In this document: in pieces, positions 18,345 through 26,460 of the stretch
Numbering within the stretch: the stretch's first letter is position 1
Layout of the letters: every line of letters starts with the position of its first letter
DNA from: an uncultured Selenomonadaceae bacterium
Lineage (GTDB): Bacteria > Bacillota > Negativicutes > Selenomonadales > Selenomonadaceae
Reading direction: 5' to 3'
DNA length: 64,000 nucleotides
Assembly (NCBI GenBank): GCA_902778455.1
Contig: CACYXR010000014.1
Coordinates: 31,999-95,998 of the forward strand
The notes under the pieces: generated by a model
What the model was told of the DNA's origin: nothing
What the model saw: only the letters and a program-made list of their open reading frames with translations
Database searches by the model: none
Translations under genes and position numbers: made by a program

Positions 18345-19607
18345 TTACTCCACCTCCTTCGGCTCGGCAATGCGGCCGAGAATCGCGCTGGCTGCCGCCA
18401 CCTGCGGCCCCGCCAGATAAATCTCGCTTGTCGTGTCGCCCATGCGCCCGACGAAATTGCGGTTCGTCGTCGAAACGCAGCGCTCGCCCTTCGTCAGGAT
18501 GCCCATATGGCCGCCCATGCACGGCCCGCAGGTCGGCGTCGAAACGGCGCAGCCCGCGTTAATGAACGTGCGGATGTAGCCGCACTCCATCGCTTCAAGA
18601 TAGACGCGCTGGCTGCCCGGGATCACGATGCAGCGGACGTCAGGATGAACCTTGTGCATAGAGAAGACCTCCGCCGCCACGGCGAGATCCTCGATACGCC
18701 CGTTCGTGCAGGAGCCGAGAACCACCTGCTGGATCGGAATCGGCTCTTTGATATCCTCGATGCGCTTCGTGTTCCCCGGCAGATGCGGGAACGCCACCAC
18801 GGGACGAAGCGCCGAAAGATCGATCTCCACCGTGCGCGCATATTTCGCGTCCGAGTCGGAGAACACCGGCTCATAATCTTTGATGCGCTCTTCGAGATAG
18901 ACCCGCGTCTTGTCGTCAAACGGGAAAATGCCGTTCTTCGCGCCCGCTTCGATGGCCATGTTCGCGATCGTGAAGCGGTCGTCCATGCCCAGCGACGAAA
19001 CGCCGTCCCCCGTGAACTCCAGCGTCTGGTACAGTGCGCCGTCTACGCCGATCATGCCGATCAGCGTCAGGATCACATCCTTGCCGCAGACGTCCTTCGG
19101 TTTCTCGCCGCGCAGCACCACGCGGATGGCCGGCGGCACCTTGAACCACGCCTCGCCCGTCGCCAGCGCCACCGCAAGGTCTGTCGTGCCGACGCCGGTG
19201 GAAAAGCCGTTCACCGCGCCGTAGGTGCAGGTGTGGGAGTCGGCGCCGATGGTCAGCATGCCCGGCCCGACAAGCCCCTGCTCCGGCAGGATCACATGCT
19301 CGATGCCCGCGTCGTGGCCGACCTCGAAATAATGGACGATCTTCTGCTCCCGCGCGAAATCCCGCACGATCTTCGTCAGCTCGGCGGTCTTCATATCCTT
19401 GTTCGGCGTGAAATGGTCCGGTACCAGCGCGATTTTAGCGGGATCGAACACGTTTCCTCCGATTTTCTCAAACTCTTTGATCGCGGGCGGCGCGGTGATG
19501 TCGTTCGCCAGCACCATGTCGAGCTTGCAGGTAATCAGCTGCCCCGCCTCGACGGATTCCAGCCCCGCGTGCCGCGCCAGAATCTTCTCGCTCATATTCA
19601 TGCCCAT
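18345..19607 (-). CDS. leuC: 3-isopropylmalate dehydratase large subunit
   Basis: 420 residues from ATG 19607 ([15 protein letters not shown]), chosen because GGGGGG sits 6 bp upstream; the longer frame to 19646 has no SD. It belongs to the aconitase superfamily with cluster cysteines in [13 protein letters not shown] and the [18 protein letters not shown] block; [13 protein letters not shown] is also typical. The size and sequence are of the LeuC2 type, so homoaconitase or dimethylmalate dehydratase are alternatives, but ilvD nearby favours leucine synthesis. leuA and leuB are not in the window. Confidence 0.93.
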   Translation of the reverse strand: MGMNMSEKILARHAGLESVEAGQLITCKLDMVLANDITAPPAIKEFEKIGGNVFDPAKIALVPDHFTPNKDMKTAELTKIVRDFAREQKIVHYFEVGHDAGIEHVILPEQGLVGPGMLTIGADSHTCTYGAVNGFSTGVGTTDLAVALATGEAWFKVPPAIRVVLRGEKPKDVCGKDVILTLIGMIGVDGALYQTLEFTGDGVSSLGMDDRFTIANMAIEAGAKNGIFPFDDKTRVYLEERIKDYEPVFSDSDAKYARTVEIDLSALRPVVAFPHLPGNTKRIEDIKEPIPIQQVVLGSCTNGRIEDLAVAAEVFSMHKVHPDVRCIVIPGSQRVYLEAMECGYIRTFINAGCAVSTPTCGPCMGGHMGILTKGERCVSTTNRNFVGRMGDTTSEIYLAGPQVAAASAILGRIAEPKEVE

Positions 19608-19675
19608 ATAATTCCCCCCTGAAATCCGCAAATATCGCGGAACCAATCTTTCACCGTAAAACGGCTACAAATGAA

Positions 19676-19704
19676 ATTTTATTATGAAGCAAAGGTTTTG
19701 TCAA
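19676..19704 (-). promoter_or_regulatory. Promoter of leuCD
   Basis: Minus-strand TTGACA, 17-bp spacer, TAAAAT, about 70 bp upstream of leuC. No T-box specifier or leader-peptide structure was recognised in the short leader. Confidence 0.75.
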
Positions 19705-19789
19705 TTTTTATGCCTTATCCTTGTTTCCCCCGAACATTCACGTTATCATTCGATTTGGAAAGGTGCTTGCCACTCAATGGTAGGCGTGC

Positions 19790-19823
19790 AGAGGCTCTTG
19801 GCGATTTATCGCTTAGAGCCTCT
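19790..19823 (+). ncRNA. Stem-loop in the leader of the small hydrophobic ORF
   Basis: AGAGGCTC pairs perfectly with GAGCCTCT, with an inner GCGAT/ATCGC stem. It lies 44 bp before the small ORF at 19867. Structured leaders of this kind occur in type I toxin mRNAs, where they limit translation or bind antisense RNA; whether an antisense RNA exists here cannot be seen. Confidence 0.45.
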
Positions 19824-19866
19824 AATATACAGGAGTCAAATCACGCCCCTGAAAGGGGACGAGCCT

Positions 19867-20007
19867 ATGACGGCGTATGATTTTTTCGCGTTTTTGGTAC
19901 TCCTGATCGCGTTTTCTTTTACGTTTTTCTTCGAAGGGGCGAAAGTGTTTGGCAACGGGGACACAGGGGGTTTTCCAAAGAGAATTGCGCCCCGTTCCGT
20001 TTTATGA
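19867..20007 (+). CDS. Small hydrophobic peptide, holin/type I toxin-like
   Basis: 46 residues beginning MTAYDFFAFLVLLIAFSFTFFFEG, a single strong membrane helix followed by a polar tail. ATG 19867 is preceded by GGGGACGAG. The MTAY start, size and one-helix layout resemble the putative holin-like toxin peptides of Firmicutes. It sits just upstream of the DUF4160-DUF2442 pair in an AT-richer stretch. The assignment is by resemblance only; it could also be a chance frame. Confidence 0.45.
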   Translation: MTAYDFFAFLVLLIAFSFTFFFEGAKVFGNGDTGGFPKRIAPRSVL

Positions 20008-20039
20008 TACGATAGAAAAAACAGAAAGGATGATGTTGG

Positions 20040-20306
20040 ATGCCTGTTATTTCCATGTTTTACGGAATCAAAATTTACATTTACGTGGAAAAAAGCGGAA
20101 AGCACAAAGTGCCGCATATTCACGCCTTTTATGGAGAAGATGCGATTTCAGTTGATTTTGACGGAAATGTTTTGGACGGCAGCCTGCCGCGAAAAAAACA
20201 GGCGATGGTTATCGCATGGGTAATGATGCACGAGGAAGAGCTGAAAGCAAACTACGAGCTGATGCTTGATGGGCAGACACCCTTCCGCATTGAGCCGCTG
20301 AGATAG
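20040..20306 (+). CDS. DUF4160 family protein
   Basis: 88 residues: MPVISMFYGIKIYIYVEKSGKHKVPHIHAFYGEDAISVDFDG is the typical DUF4160 core with a conserved PHIHA histidine motif. It is followed 12 bp later by a DUF2442 gene. The two families are often adjacent and behave like accessory or toxin-antitoxin-like modules, but no activity is established from the sequence. Confidence 0.85.
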   Translation: MPVISMFYGIKIYIYVEKSGKHKVPHIHAFYGEDAISVDFDGNVLDGSLPRKKQAMVIAWVMMHEEELKANYELMLDGQTPFRIEPLR

Positions 20307-20318
20307 GAGGGATTTGGG

Positions 20319-20561
20319 ATGATTCGCCCCACAGCTGTCAAACCAACATCGGATTACAAACTGCTCCTGACGTTCTCCACCGGAGAGCAGAGGCTATTCG
20401 ATGTGCGCCCTTATCTCGATATGCCCTTCTTTGCCAAACTGAAGGATAAGGACGTTTTCAATCAAGTTTTTGTCAACGAATACACGGTAGAATGGAAAAA
20501 CGGCTGCGACATTGCGCCGCATGAACTGTATGATGACAGTGTCCCCGTCGGTACGGCATAA
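20319..20561 (+). CDS. DUF2442 family protein
   Basis: 80 residues, ATG 20319 with GGAGGGATTTGGG upstream. The pattern KLLLTFSTGEQRLFDVRPYL...FAKLKD...VEWKNGCDIAPHELYD is the DUF2442 signature. It is an operon partner of the DUF4160 gene and is probably DNA- or partner-binding, but its function is unknown. A terminator hairpin follows at 20587. Confidence 0.85.
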   Translation: MIRPTAVKPTSDYKLLLTFSTGEQRLFDVRPYLDMPFFAKLKDKDVFNQVFVNEYTVEWKNGCDIAPHELYDDSVPVGTA

Positions 20562-20586
20562 CCGAAAACATTTCCATAGATAGGTA

Positions 20587-20618
20587 ATCGCCGCGATGTT
20601 TTTTCATCGCGGCGATTT
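20587..20618 (+). terminator. Terminator after the DUF2442 gene
   Basis: ATCGCCGCGATG, TTTTTT loop, CATCGCGGCGAT then TTTT. It also faces the 3' end of radA. Confidence 0.8.
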
Positions 20619-20636
20619 TGCATATAGCCTTCCTCT

Positions 20637-22025
20637 TTATTCCTTTTCTTCCCTCGGCAGCGCCAGCTTCAGCGCGTCGCCGACAGTCGCCGCGGGCAGC
20701 AGCTTGATTCCTGTCTTCGTGCCCTTCAGCGCGCGGGCGTTTTTCTCCGGCAGCACGGCTGCCTCAAAGCCGAGCCTTGCCGCCTCGCGGAGCCGCGTCT
20801 CCGCCTGCCCCACCGCGCGCACCTCGCCGGACAGCCCGACCTCGCCGAAAACGATCGTTTTCGGGCGCGGACGACGGTTCGCGAAGCTCGACGCCATCGC
20901 CACGCAAAGGCCGAGATCGGCGGCGGGCTCGTCGATGCGGATGCCGCCCGCCGCCTTGACATAGACGTCGGAATTACCCAGCGGCAGTCGAACTCTTTTT
21001 TCCAGAACCGCGAGGAGCAGCTGGAGCCGTTTCAAATCCACCGCGTCGGAAGTACGGCGCGGCGGCACATAGGGCGTCTGCGCGACAAGCGCCTGCACCT
21101 CGACCAGCAGCGGCCTCGTCCCCTCGACAGTCGGAATGACTGCCGTGCCGGAATCCGCCTCCCGCTCCGAAAGGAAAAACTTAGAGATGTCCGGCACGTC
21201 GCAAAGCCCCGTGTCCCGCATCTCGAACAAACCGATCTCGTTCGTGCTGCCGAAGCGGTTCTTGATGGCGCGGAGCACGCGATAGCCCGCGTTCTTCTCC
21301 CCCTCGAAGAAAAGCACGGTGTCAACGATATGCTCCAGGACACGCGGCCCCGCGAGGCTGCCGTCCTTCGTGACATGGCCGATAACGAACGCCGCGATGC
21401 CGCCCGCCTTCGCGATACGAAGAATCTCGACGCTGGACTCCCGCACTTGGCTGACGCTGCCCGACGCGCTCTCCAGCTCCGGCCGGAAAATCGTCTGGAT
21501 TGAGTCGATGACGAGCAGCTCCGGCTTTATGTTTTCGATATGCAGGGAAATGGTGTCGAGATTCGTTTCGCTGACGACAAAAAGCCCGTCGGCAACCGCG
21601 TTGAGACGGTCGGCGCGCATCCGAATCTGCCGCGTCGATTCCTCGCCCGTCACATACAGCACCCGCCGCCCGAGCCGCGCCACATCGGCGGACACGCGAA
21701 GCGTCAGGCTCGACTTGCCCACGCCGGGATCGCCGACGATCAGCACCATCGAGCCGGGAATCACGCCGCCGCCCAGCACCCGGTCCAGTTCCTCCGAGCC
21801 CGTCGGAAAACGAGGCAAATCCTCCGTCTCCACTTCACCGATCAGCCGGGGCGGCACGGTGTCAGACAGCCCAAGCCGAAGTCCCTTCCCTGTCGACTCC
21901 GACACGGCAACCTCCTCCGCCATCGTATTCCAGGCCCCGCACCCGGGACATTTCCCCATCCACTTCGCCGACTCCGCCCCGCAGGACTGGCAAACATAAA
22001 CCGTCTTCCGCTTCTTCCCCGCCAT
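20637..22025 (-). CDS. radA: DNA repair and recombination protein RadA (Sms)
   Basis: 462 residues from ATG 22025 (MAGKKRKTVYVC) with AAGGAGAA upstream; the frame extends to 22094 without an SD. The N-terminal zinc finger has CQSCGAESAKWMGKCPGC; the RecA-like ATPase has GDPGVGKSSL and the RadA-specific AIKNRFGSTNEIG; the C-terminal Lon-like domain holds GGIRIDEPAADLGLC. RadA drives branch migration in homologous recombination and is needed for natural transformation in several species, relevant to the pilus operon at 24-32 kb. Confidence 0.96.
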   Translation of the reverse strand: MAGKKRKTVYVCQSCGAESAKWMGKCPGCGAWNTMAEEVAVSESTGKGLRLGLSDTVPPRLIGEVETEDLPRFPTGSEELDRVLGGGVIPGSMVLIVGDPGVGKSSLTLRVSADVARLGRRVLYVTGEESTRQIRMRADRLNAVADGLFVVSETNLDTISLHIENIKPELLVIDSIQTIFRPELESASGSVSQVRESSVEILRIAKAGGIAAFVIGHVTKDGSLAGPRVLEHIVDTVLFFEGEKNAGYRVLRAIKNRFGSTNEIGLFEMRDTGLCDVPDISKFFLSEREADSGTAVIPTVEGTRPLLVEVQALVAQTPYVPPRRTSDAVDLKRLQLLLAVLEKRVRLPLGNSDVYVKAAGGIRIDEPAADLGLCVAMASSFANRRPRPKTIVFGEVGLSGEVRAVGQAETRLREAARLGFEAAVLPEKNARALKGTKTGIKLLPAATVGDALKLALPREEKE

Positions 22026-22121
22026 CGAAATTCTCCTTTTCAGTTTATCTTGTCTATTGTCGCAGAAAAAAGGCGCATTGTCCACTGCCGGCAACGCGCA
22101 TTCTATAATTCGTGCAGTATA

Positions 22122-22150
22122 TTGTTTTTTTCGTGCAAATCATTTACAAT
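22122..22150 (+). promoter_or_regulatory. Promoter of the RelB-YafQ module
   Basis: TTGTTT, 17-bp spacer, TACAAT, 30 bp upstream of the antitoxin start. TCGTGCA occurs twice (22110-22116 and 22131-22137), once upstream of the -35 and once inside the spacer, a plausible operator for autoregulation. Confidence 0.6.
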
Positions 22151-22179
22151 AACACCATAAAAACAAAGGAGATGATACT

Positions 22180-22467
22180 ATGGCAACCGCAACGACCAAC
22201 ATCAGCATCCGCATGGATCGCGAGCTGAAAGAACGTGCCGACGAATTTTTCAGCGAAATCGGTATGAGCATGTCGACAGCGTTCAACGTATTCATCCGCC
22301 AAACCCTGCGCGAAGGGCGCATCCCTTTCCATATCTCCGTCGACCGCCCCAACGAGGAAACCATCGCCGCCATGCTGGAAAGCGAACGCATCGCACGCGA
22401 TCCTTCTGTGAAGGGTTATACGGATTTGGACGAATTCTTCGAGGATCTGAAACATGGCGAAGACTAA
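22180..22467 (+). CDS. RelB/DinJ-family antitoxin
   Basis: 95 residues, ATG 22180 behind AAAGGAGATG. The N-terminal ribbon-helix-helix (TNISIRMDRELKERADEFFSEIGMSMSTAFNVFIRQTLREGRIPF) is typical of DinJ/RelB, and the acidic C-terminus (YTDLDEFFEDLKHGED) would wrap the toxin. It overlaps the toxin gene by 14 bp. It is expected to bind its own promoter region alone and with the toxin. Confidence 0.93.
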   Translation: MATATTNISIRMDRELKERADEFFSEIGMSMSTAFNVFIRQTLREGRIPFHISVDRPNEETIAAMLESERIARDPSVKGYTDLDEFFEDLKHGED

Positions 22468-22747
22468 ATACATCTTAAAATCAACGGCTGAATTCCGCAA
22501 AAATTACCGCACGATGGAAAAACGCGGCCTGCCTATGCAATTATTGGACGAGGCAATCAGGCAATTAGTTATGGGAGAGAGCCTGCCGCCCCAAAACAAA
22601 GACCACGCGCTCAAAGGCAAATGGAAAAACTTTCGCGAATGCCACATCCAGCCCGATTGGTTGTTGGTCTATCAAATCATCAAAGACACATTGGTATTGA
22701 CTCTTTCGCGCACCGGCACGCATAGCGACATCTTCGGAAACGAATAA
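22454..22747 (+). CDS. YafQ-family mRNA interferase toxin
   Basis: 97 residues. The RelE-fold motifs HALKGKWKNFRECHIQPDWLLVYQI and LSRTGTHSDIF retain the histidines and Asp-Trp used by YafQ for ribosome-dependent mRNA cleavage, so the toxin looks intact. It forms a standard module with the upstream antitoxin. The stretch 22748-22894 after it is AT-rich and shows nothing recognisable. Confidence 0.92.
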   Translation: MAKTKYILKSTAEFRKNYRTMEKRGLPMQLLDEAIRQLVMGESLPPQNKDHALKGKWKNFRECHIQPDWLLVYQIIKDTLVLTLSRTGTHSDIFGNE

Positions 22748-22894
22748 AGATTGCCGTACAAAAATTATATGCGGTAAGAAAATATGATTTTCTGATTTTC
22801 CTGTTTTTTACGCAAAAATTTTTGATGAACATGCATCGAGCGAAAGCTCTTGCAACGCAACGGTTCCCTAAATAGGCAGAAACTTTTGGTTTGC

Positions 22895-22945
22895 AAAAAA
22901 GCGGCTGCCGCAGGAAGAATTCCCTCCTTCCTGCGGCAGCCGCTT
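22895..22945 (-). terminator. Strong terminator after the HECAH gene
   Basis: A perfect 19-bp stem (AAGCGGCTGCCGCAGGAAG and its complement) around a short loop, followed on the minus strand by TTTTTT. Confidence 0.9.
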
Positions 22946-22993
22946 GCGCATTTCCGGCGCAGCCGACGAAAGCATATCGCATCACAGCAGCCT

Positions 22994-23854
22994 CTATTCT
23001 CCCATGCCTTCTAATCTCTCCGCGATGCTCTTCCTCGCCAGCGCTGACAGCAGCTCCATATCTCCCGAGTTTCGCGCCTGCAGTTTATTGAGTTCCTCGG
23101 CGACTGCGTCCAATACCCGATCCACGGCGCGATAGACCTTCGGTCTTTCCTCTTCCGCCACATCCTGACAATAAAAGGACAAGCGCCCCGTGCAGGTGTC
23201 TTTTCCTTTCGTGAGGCCGAAATAAACGCGCTGCCGATCCGCGTCGAATTTTCCGAAGGCGGCGATCTGCCCCAATGCGTCGGCCATGATCTCGTCCAAC
23301 GCGTGGTTTTGCATTCCGCCGAAAATCCGGAGCGTCTCGTAATGGGCACATTCATGGCGCAGGCGCAGACGATGGGATCGTATCAGCCAATCCTCTTCGG
23401 AAAGCCCCATCGCCTCAGCGGGAATGTTGCTGTACGGCGCATAGTTCAAAAGCAGCACGCGATGACGATAGATCGGTTTTGCCCGCGTCTGCATCGTGAA
23501 CGCGTTCACCGTCGGCGGATATTCCTGCGGCTTCTTTCTCCCGTTCAGCAACGCTTCCATAGCCCGAAAATCCGGATGGCTTTGCGTGGCGATCACGGGA
23601 AGCCGCCCGCCCAAACTCTCGGCAAAAGAGATGTTCAGCGCACCTATATTTTCCCATGGAAAACCGGAAACAGGAAGCTCAAAATCCTTCGAAAGGAAAT
23701 CAAGAACTTCCTGCCCCTCTGTTTCCCGCCACGATGCGACGAAGGGTTCGTCCGCCAGGGGCAGCTCCGGCATTTTTTCCGGGATTTCATAACGGTGCTT
23801 CAGATAGGCCTCGGCGGATATGTTTTCGGGCGCAAAAAATCCTGCCATGTCCAT
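22994..23854 (-). CDS. Uncharacterised protein with HExxH zinc-protease-like motif
   Basis: 286 residues from ATG 23854 (MDMAGFFAPENIS), chosen for the GGGGAGAAAGGGG upstream. The motif RHECAHYE (His167, Glu168, His171) followed by ALDEIMADALG (Glu188, Asp192) resembles the HExxH...E zinc site of gluzincin-type metallopeptidases. There is no signal peptide or membrane helix. I do not recognise the family. It starts 34 bp after the mini-ferredoxin gene and is probably cotranscribed with it; the redox partner suggests the role may not be simple proteolysis. The gene ends at a strong terminator. Confidence 0.7.
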   Translation of the reverse strand: MDMAGFFAPENISAEAYLKHRYEIPEKMPELPLADEPFVASWRETEGQEVLDFLSKDFELPVSGFPWENIGALNISFAESLGGRLPVIATQSHPDFRAMEALLNGRKKPQEYPPTVNAFTMQTRAKPIYRHRVLLLNYAPYSNIPAEAMGLSEEDWLIRSHRLRLRHECAHYETLRIFGGMQNHALDEIMADALGQIAAFGKFDADRQRVYFGLTKGKDTCTGRLSFYCQDVAEEERPKVYRAVDRVLDAVAEELNKLQARNSGDMELLSALARKSIAERLEGMGE

Positions 23855-23887
23855 AAAGCTGTTTTCCCCTTTCTCCCCCTGCAAGCG

Positions 23888-24064
23888 TCAGCAGGTACAC
23901 GAATCTTCCGCCGGCGCTCCCTCCATTTGCTTCAGGTCGTAAAGAAGCCCCGTCAAAGCCCGCTTCGCGATCGCGATCGGGCAATCCGGCGAGCAGACCG
24001 CGCAATGCCCGCAGGCGTCCTCCACCGCATCCAATGCCTTTTTCACTTTTTCCGACTGCATCAT
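23888..24064 (-). CDS. Small ferredoxin-like Cys-rich protein
   Basis: 58 residues from ATG 24064 with GGGAGGGAA upstream. Cys18, Cys21, Cys24 and Cys28-Pro form CxxCxxCxxxCP, the [4Fe-4S] ferredoxin motif; two more Cys end the protein (SCTC). Only one cluster motif is present. It is too small for a full bacterial ferredoxin and could be a cluster carrier or a regulatory partner of the downstream HECAH protein. It lies 67 bp after the last gene of the pilus operon and may be read with it. Confidence 0.6.
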   Translation of the reverse strand: MMQSEKVKKALDAVEDACGHCAVCSPDCPIAIAKRALTGLLYDLKQMEGAPAEDSCTC

Positions 24065-24130
24065 AAGATTCCCTCCCAATCTTCATTGTTTACCAGCATC
24101 ATAGCAAAACCGAACCCAAAAGTAAACTTT

Positions 24131-24568
24131 CTATCTCTCCCAATGCTCGATGACGTACTTTCCCTCTTTTTCCTTCACCACCCCGACAGTTCGGGCGCGG
24201 TCCTCGTCTTTTTCTTTCTCTCCTTTATGGCCGACGCCCAAGAGCAGGATCTCATTTTCTTTTTTTCGCGCGAAAACCTCAACCAAAGCGTCGTCCGCCT
24301 TGGTCGTAAGCAGCAGCTCTTTTTTATTTCTCGCTCCGTTCGCCTTCGCCGCCGTTGCCGCATCCTCGTTCATCCGTGCGACCGCCAGCCGCACGCCGTC
24401 CTCCGCCGCGTTCCTGATCGCGTCCCTCGCCAGGAAACGGCGCGTCGACGAGATATGATTTTTGCTCACCGTGTACATGGTCGCGGAAACGACCATCAAA
24501 ATCCCGAGCGCGCACAGCCCGAAAATCGAGACCATGCCCCGCTCCCCGCGCAAAAGCTTGTTCATCAC
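24131..24568 (-). CDS. PilX/GspK-like minor pilin candidate
   Basis: 145 residues. A short charged start (MMNKLLRGERG) precedes a hydrophobic helix MVSIFGLCALGILMVVSATMYTV, the layout of a prepilin with cleavage after Gly and no conserved Glu5, as in GspK/PilX-type minor pilins. The rest is rich in Lys, Glu and Ala with no recognised domain. It overlaps the preceding pseudopilin gene by 4 bp (ATGA) and is the last gene of the operon. Confidence 0.65.
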   Translation of the reverse strand: MMNKLLRGERGMVSIFGLCALGILMVVSATMYTVSKNHISSTRRFLARDAIRNAAEDGVRLAVARMNEDAATAAKANGARNKKELLLTTKADDALVEVFARKKENEILLLGVGHKGEKEKDEDRARTVGVVKEKEGKYVIEHWER

Positions 24569-25056
24569 GGCGTCTTCCCCATCATGGTTACCATCGTTTC
24601 CAGCGTATAGGTCTGATCCGTCAGCGTATTTTTCCCTACAAGGCGCAAAAAAACAGCCTGTTCCCGCGAATCGAAAAAGGTTGCTTCAAATTCTTCCATT
24701 GCGATTTTCCCCAACGTGCTCTGCCCGGTCAACGGCTGGCTGTCGCAGCGGATACGCGGGACCGTTTCGTTCGTCCGCTCGTAAACGACCGACCGGACGG
24801 AGCCGCCCACTCCACGGCAATAAATCCTGAGACGTTTGCCTTCGATCTGCGCTTTCTCCGCGTACCGAAGATCCATCACCATACGCTCCATCGCATAGCC
24901 CACCTGTTCCTGGAGCGCCCAGTCGCTCATCAGGAAAATGTACGCGCGAACGCCGAATATGAACGCCGTTCCCAGCGCCACGGAAAGGGCTGCAATCATC
25001 GGCATCGACGCGGCCAGCTCCAAAAGCGCCGCGCCCTTTTGTCGCCCGTCACTCAT
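24565..25056 (-). CDS. Pseudopilin (PilW/GspJ-like)
   Basis: 163 residues. A short leader (MSDGRQKG) is followed by AALLELAASMPMIAALSVALGTAF; cleavage after Gly8 would give a mature A-A-L-L-E start with Glu5. The C-terminal part resembles a globular minor-pilin domain. It overlaps the upstream gene by 8 bp (ATGAGTGA) and the downstream gene by 4 bp. Confidence 0.7.
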   Translation of the reverse strand: MSDGRQKGAALLELAASMPMIAALSVALGTAFIFGVRAYIFLMSDWALQEQVGYAMERMVMDLRYAEKAQIEGKRLRIYCRGVGGSVRSVVYERTNETVPRIRCDSQPLTGQSTLGKIAMEEFEATFFDSREQAVFLRLVGKNTLTDQTYTLETMVTMMGKTP

Positions 25057-25492
25057 GATACGCCACGAGCTTTCTGTATGTTTCTTCCCGCTGCCGCCCG
25101 CGGATCTGCCATCGGACGTGGGTCTCTACAACCGCCAGGGCAGCCGTTTCCGAGTGCTGTGAAACCGAGGACGAAATATCAAATTGCGTCCCGTTTCTCT
25201 CCGGAGCCGCCGACTCTCCGCCGCGCCATGAAATCGTCCCGTGTGCATGAAGATACGACGCCTGCTGTCCCTCAATCCACGCGACCTGCTCCTGCGCGAG
25301 ATACGCCGCCGTGATTTCCGCTCCCGCCGCGGCACGGCTTTCCGCCATCGCGCGGTACGCGACGACCAAAGCGCCGTAGCCGAGCACGAGAAAAGAAAGG
25401 ACAAGTGCTTCCAAAAGGAAAAAGCCCCGCTGGTTACTCCTGCGGCGGCGTAAGCGAGACCCGCACCCTGCCCACAACGTCGATAATGACAT
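25049..25492 (-). CDS. Pseudopilin (PilV/GspI-like)
   Basis: 147 residues from ATG 25492 with AAAGAGG upstream. The class III leader ends SNQRG, then FFLLEALVLSFLVLGYGALVVAY with Glu5, the canonical prepilin peptidase site. It overlaps the preceding pseudopilin by 59 bp. It likely caps or primes the pilus with its neighbours. Confidence 0.8.
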   Translation of the reverse strand: MSLSTLWAGCGSRLRRRRSNQRGFFLLEALVLSFLVLGYGALVVAYRAMAESRAAAGAEITAAYLAQEQVAWIEGQQASYLHAHGTISWRGGESAAPERNGTQFDISSSVSQHSETAALAVVETHVRWQIRGRQREETYRKLVAYHE

Positions 25493-25904
25493 ATCGTACC
25501 TCTTTCCCCGCCTGCAGCATGATCGTCATCGGCTGCGCGTCTCCCGTCATGCGGAAATCCACGTCACTGTTGCAAATCAGCTCGACATCTTTCGGCAGCG
25601 GATGCCAAAAAACATCTTTTCCGTTCTCTCGCGTTCCGTATCCGTCCGCGTTCAGCTCGAATTTCGGCTGCGCCTCTTCCCCTGCGCCCGGAAAGTCTCT
25701 GTGTATCGGCTGGCGCGTAATAACCGTTTCCCTGTAGCGCATAAGTTCCGAGGCAAGCTGCGCCGCTTCCCCGTCCAGCCGGAGCGCCGTCCCGAAGCCC
25801 CACAGGCGCGGCACGGCAAACGCCGCGAAAACGGAAACGATCAGCAGCGCAATCAGAAGCTCCGCCACCCCTTCGCCGCGCTTATCCAAAACAATTCGCC
25901 CCAT
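25434..25904 (-). CDS. Pseudopilin (GspH-like)
   Basis: 156 residues from ATG 25904 (MGRIVLDKRG); the longer frame to 26048 lies inside the peptidase gene and is not used. The leader ends DKRG, and mature EGVAELLIALLIVSVFAAFAVP keeps Glu at position 5, although position 1 is Glu instead of Phe. The C-terminal beta-rich part (VRYVIIDVVGRVRVSLTP) fits GspH/FimT pseudopilins. It overlaps the peptidase gene by 23 bp. Confidence 0.78.
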   Translation of the reverse strand: MGRIVLDKRGEGVAELLIALLIVSVFAAFAVPRLWGFGTALRLDGEAAQLASELMRYRETVITRQPIHRDFPGAGEEAQPKFELNADGYGTRENGKDVFWHPLPKDVELICNSDVDFRMTGDAQPMTIMLQAGKEVRYVIIDVVGRVRVSLTPPQE

Positions 25905-26460
25905 AAGCCGCAAGCAGCCGATGACCGAAGAAAAACGCCGTCCAAATCCCGATGGAAAGAAAAGGGCCGAACACCATCGCTTCTTTTCTTTTCCTACGCC
26001 CCGACACGAGCAGGAAAATCGCCGCCAGCCCGCCGAACCAGGAGGCAATCGCCAGCGCGAGAAGCGCGCCCTGCCATCCGAGCCAGATACCGCCCGCCGC
26101 TAGCAGCTTCACATCGCCGCCGCCCATCCCGCCGTTCGTCAAGATCGCCAAAACCAAAAGCGGAACGCCGCCAGCCAAAGCCCCGAGCAGCAAATCGGGC
26201 GCGTCCATGATCCCATGGAAACGAAAACATACCGCCAAAAGTGCCATCGGGAACGTCAGCCGATCGAAAATCAGCCCGTAATAATAATCAAACACGGCCG
26301 CCGTCCAAAGAAACGCGGTCAGCACGACGCTTTCCAGAAGCCGCCCGTTTTCCCGCCCCAGGAAAACGCATAAAAAAAACAGCGGAACGCCGCCCGCCAG
26401 AAGCACGCGGCGATGACGGCGAAAAAGCGCGCCCGTCAGCGTCAAGTTTTCGTCCATCAT
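25882..26460 (-). CDS. pilD: Prepilin peptidase (A24), short form without methylase domain
   Basis: 192 residues with several membrane helices. The catalytic aspartates are in the DYYYGLIFDRLTFP block and in GGGDVKLLAAGG (the GxGD motif). The N-terminal cytoplasmic methyltransferase domain with paired Cys seen in full PilD is absent, so it probably only cleaves prepilins, or methylation is done elsewhere. It starts directly after the stop of the pilin gene and would process the five pilin-like products of the operon. Confidence 0.88.
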   Translation of the reverse strand: MMDENLTLTGALFRRHRRVLLAGGVPLFFLCVFLGRENGRLLESVVLTAFLWTAAVFDYYYGLIFDRLTFPMALLAVCFRFHGIMDAPDLLLGALAGGVPLLVLAILTNGGMGGGDVKLLAAGGIWLGWQGALLALAIASWFGGLAAIFLLVSGRRKRKEAMVFGPFLSIGIWTAFFFGHRLLAAYGANCFG

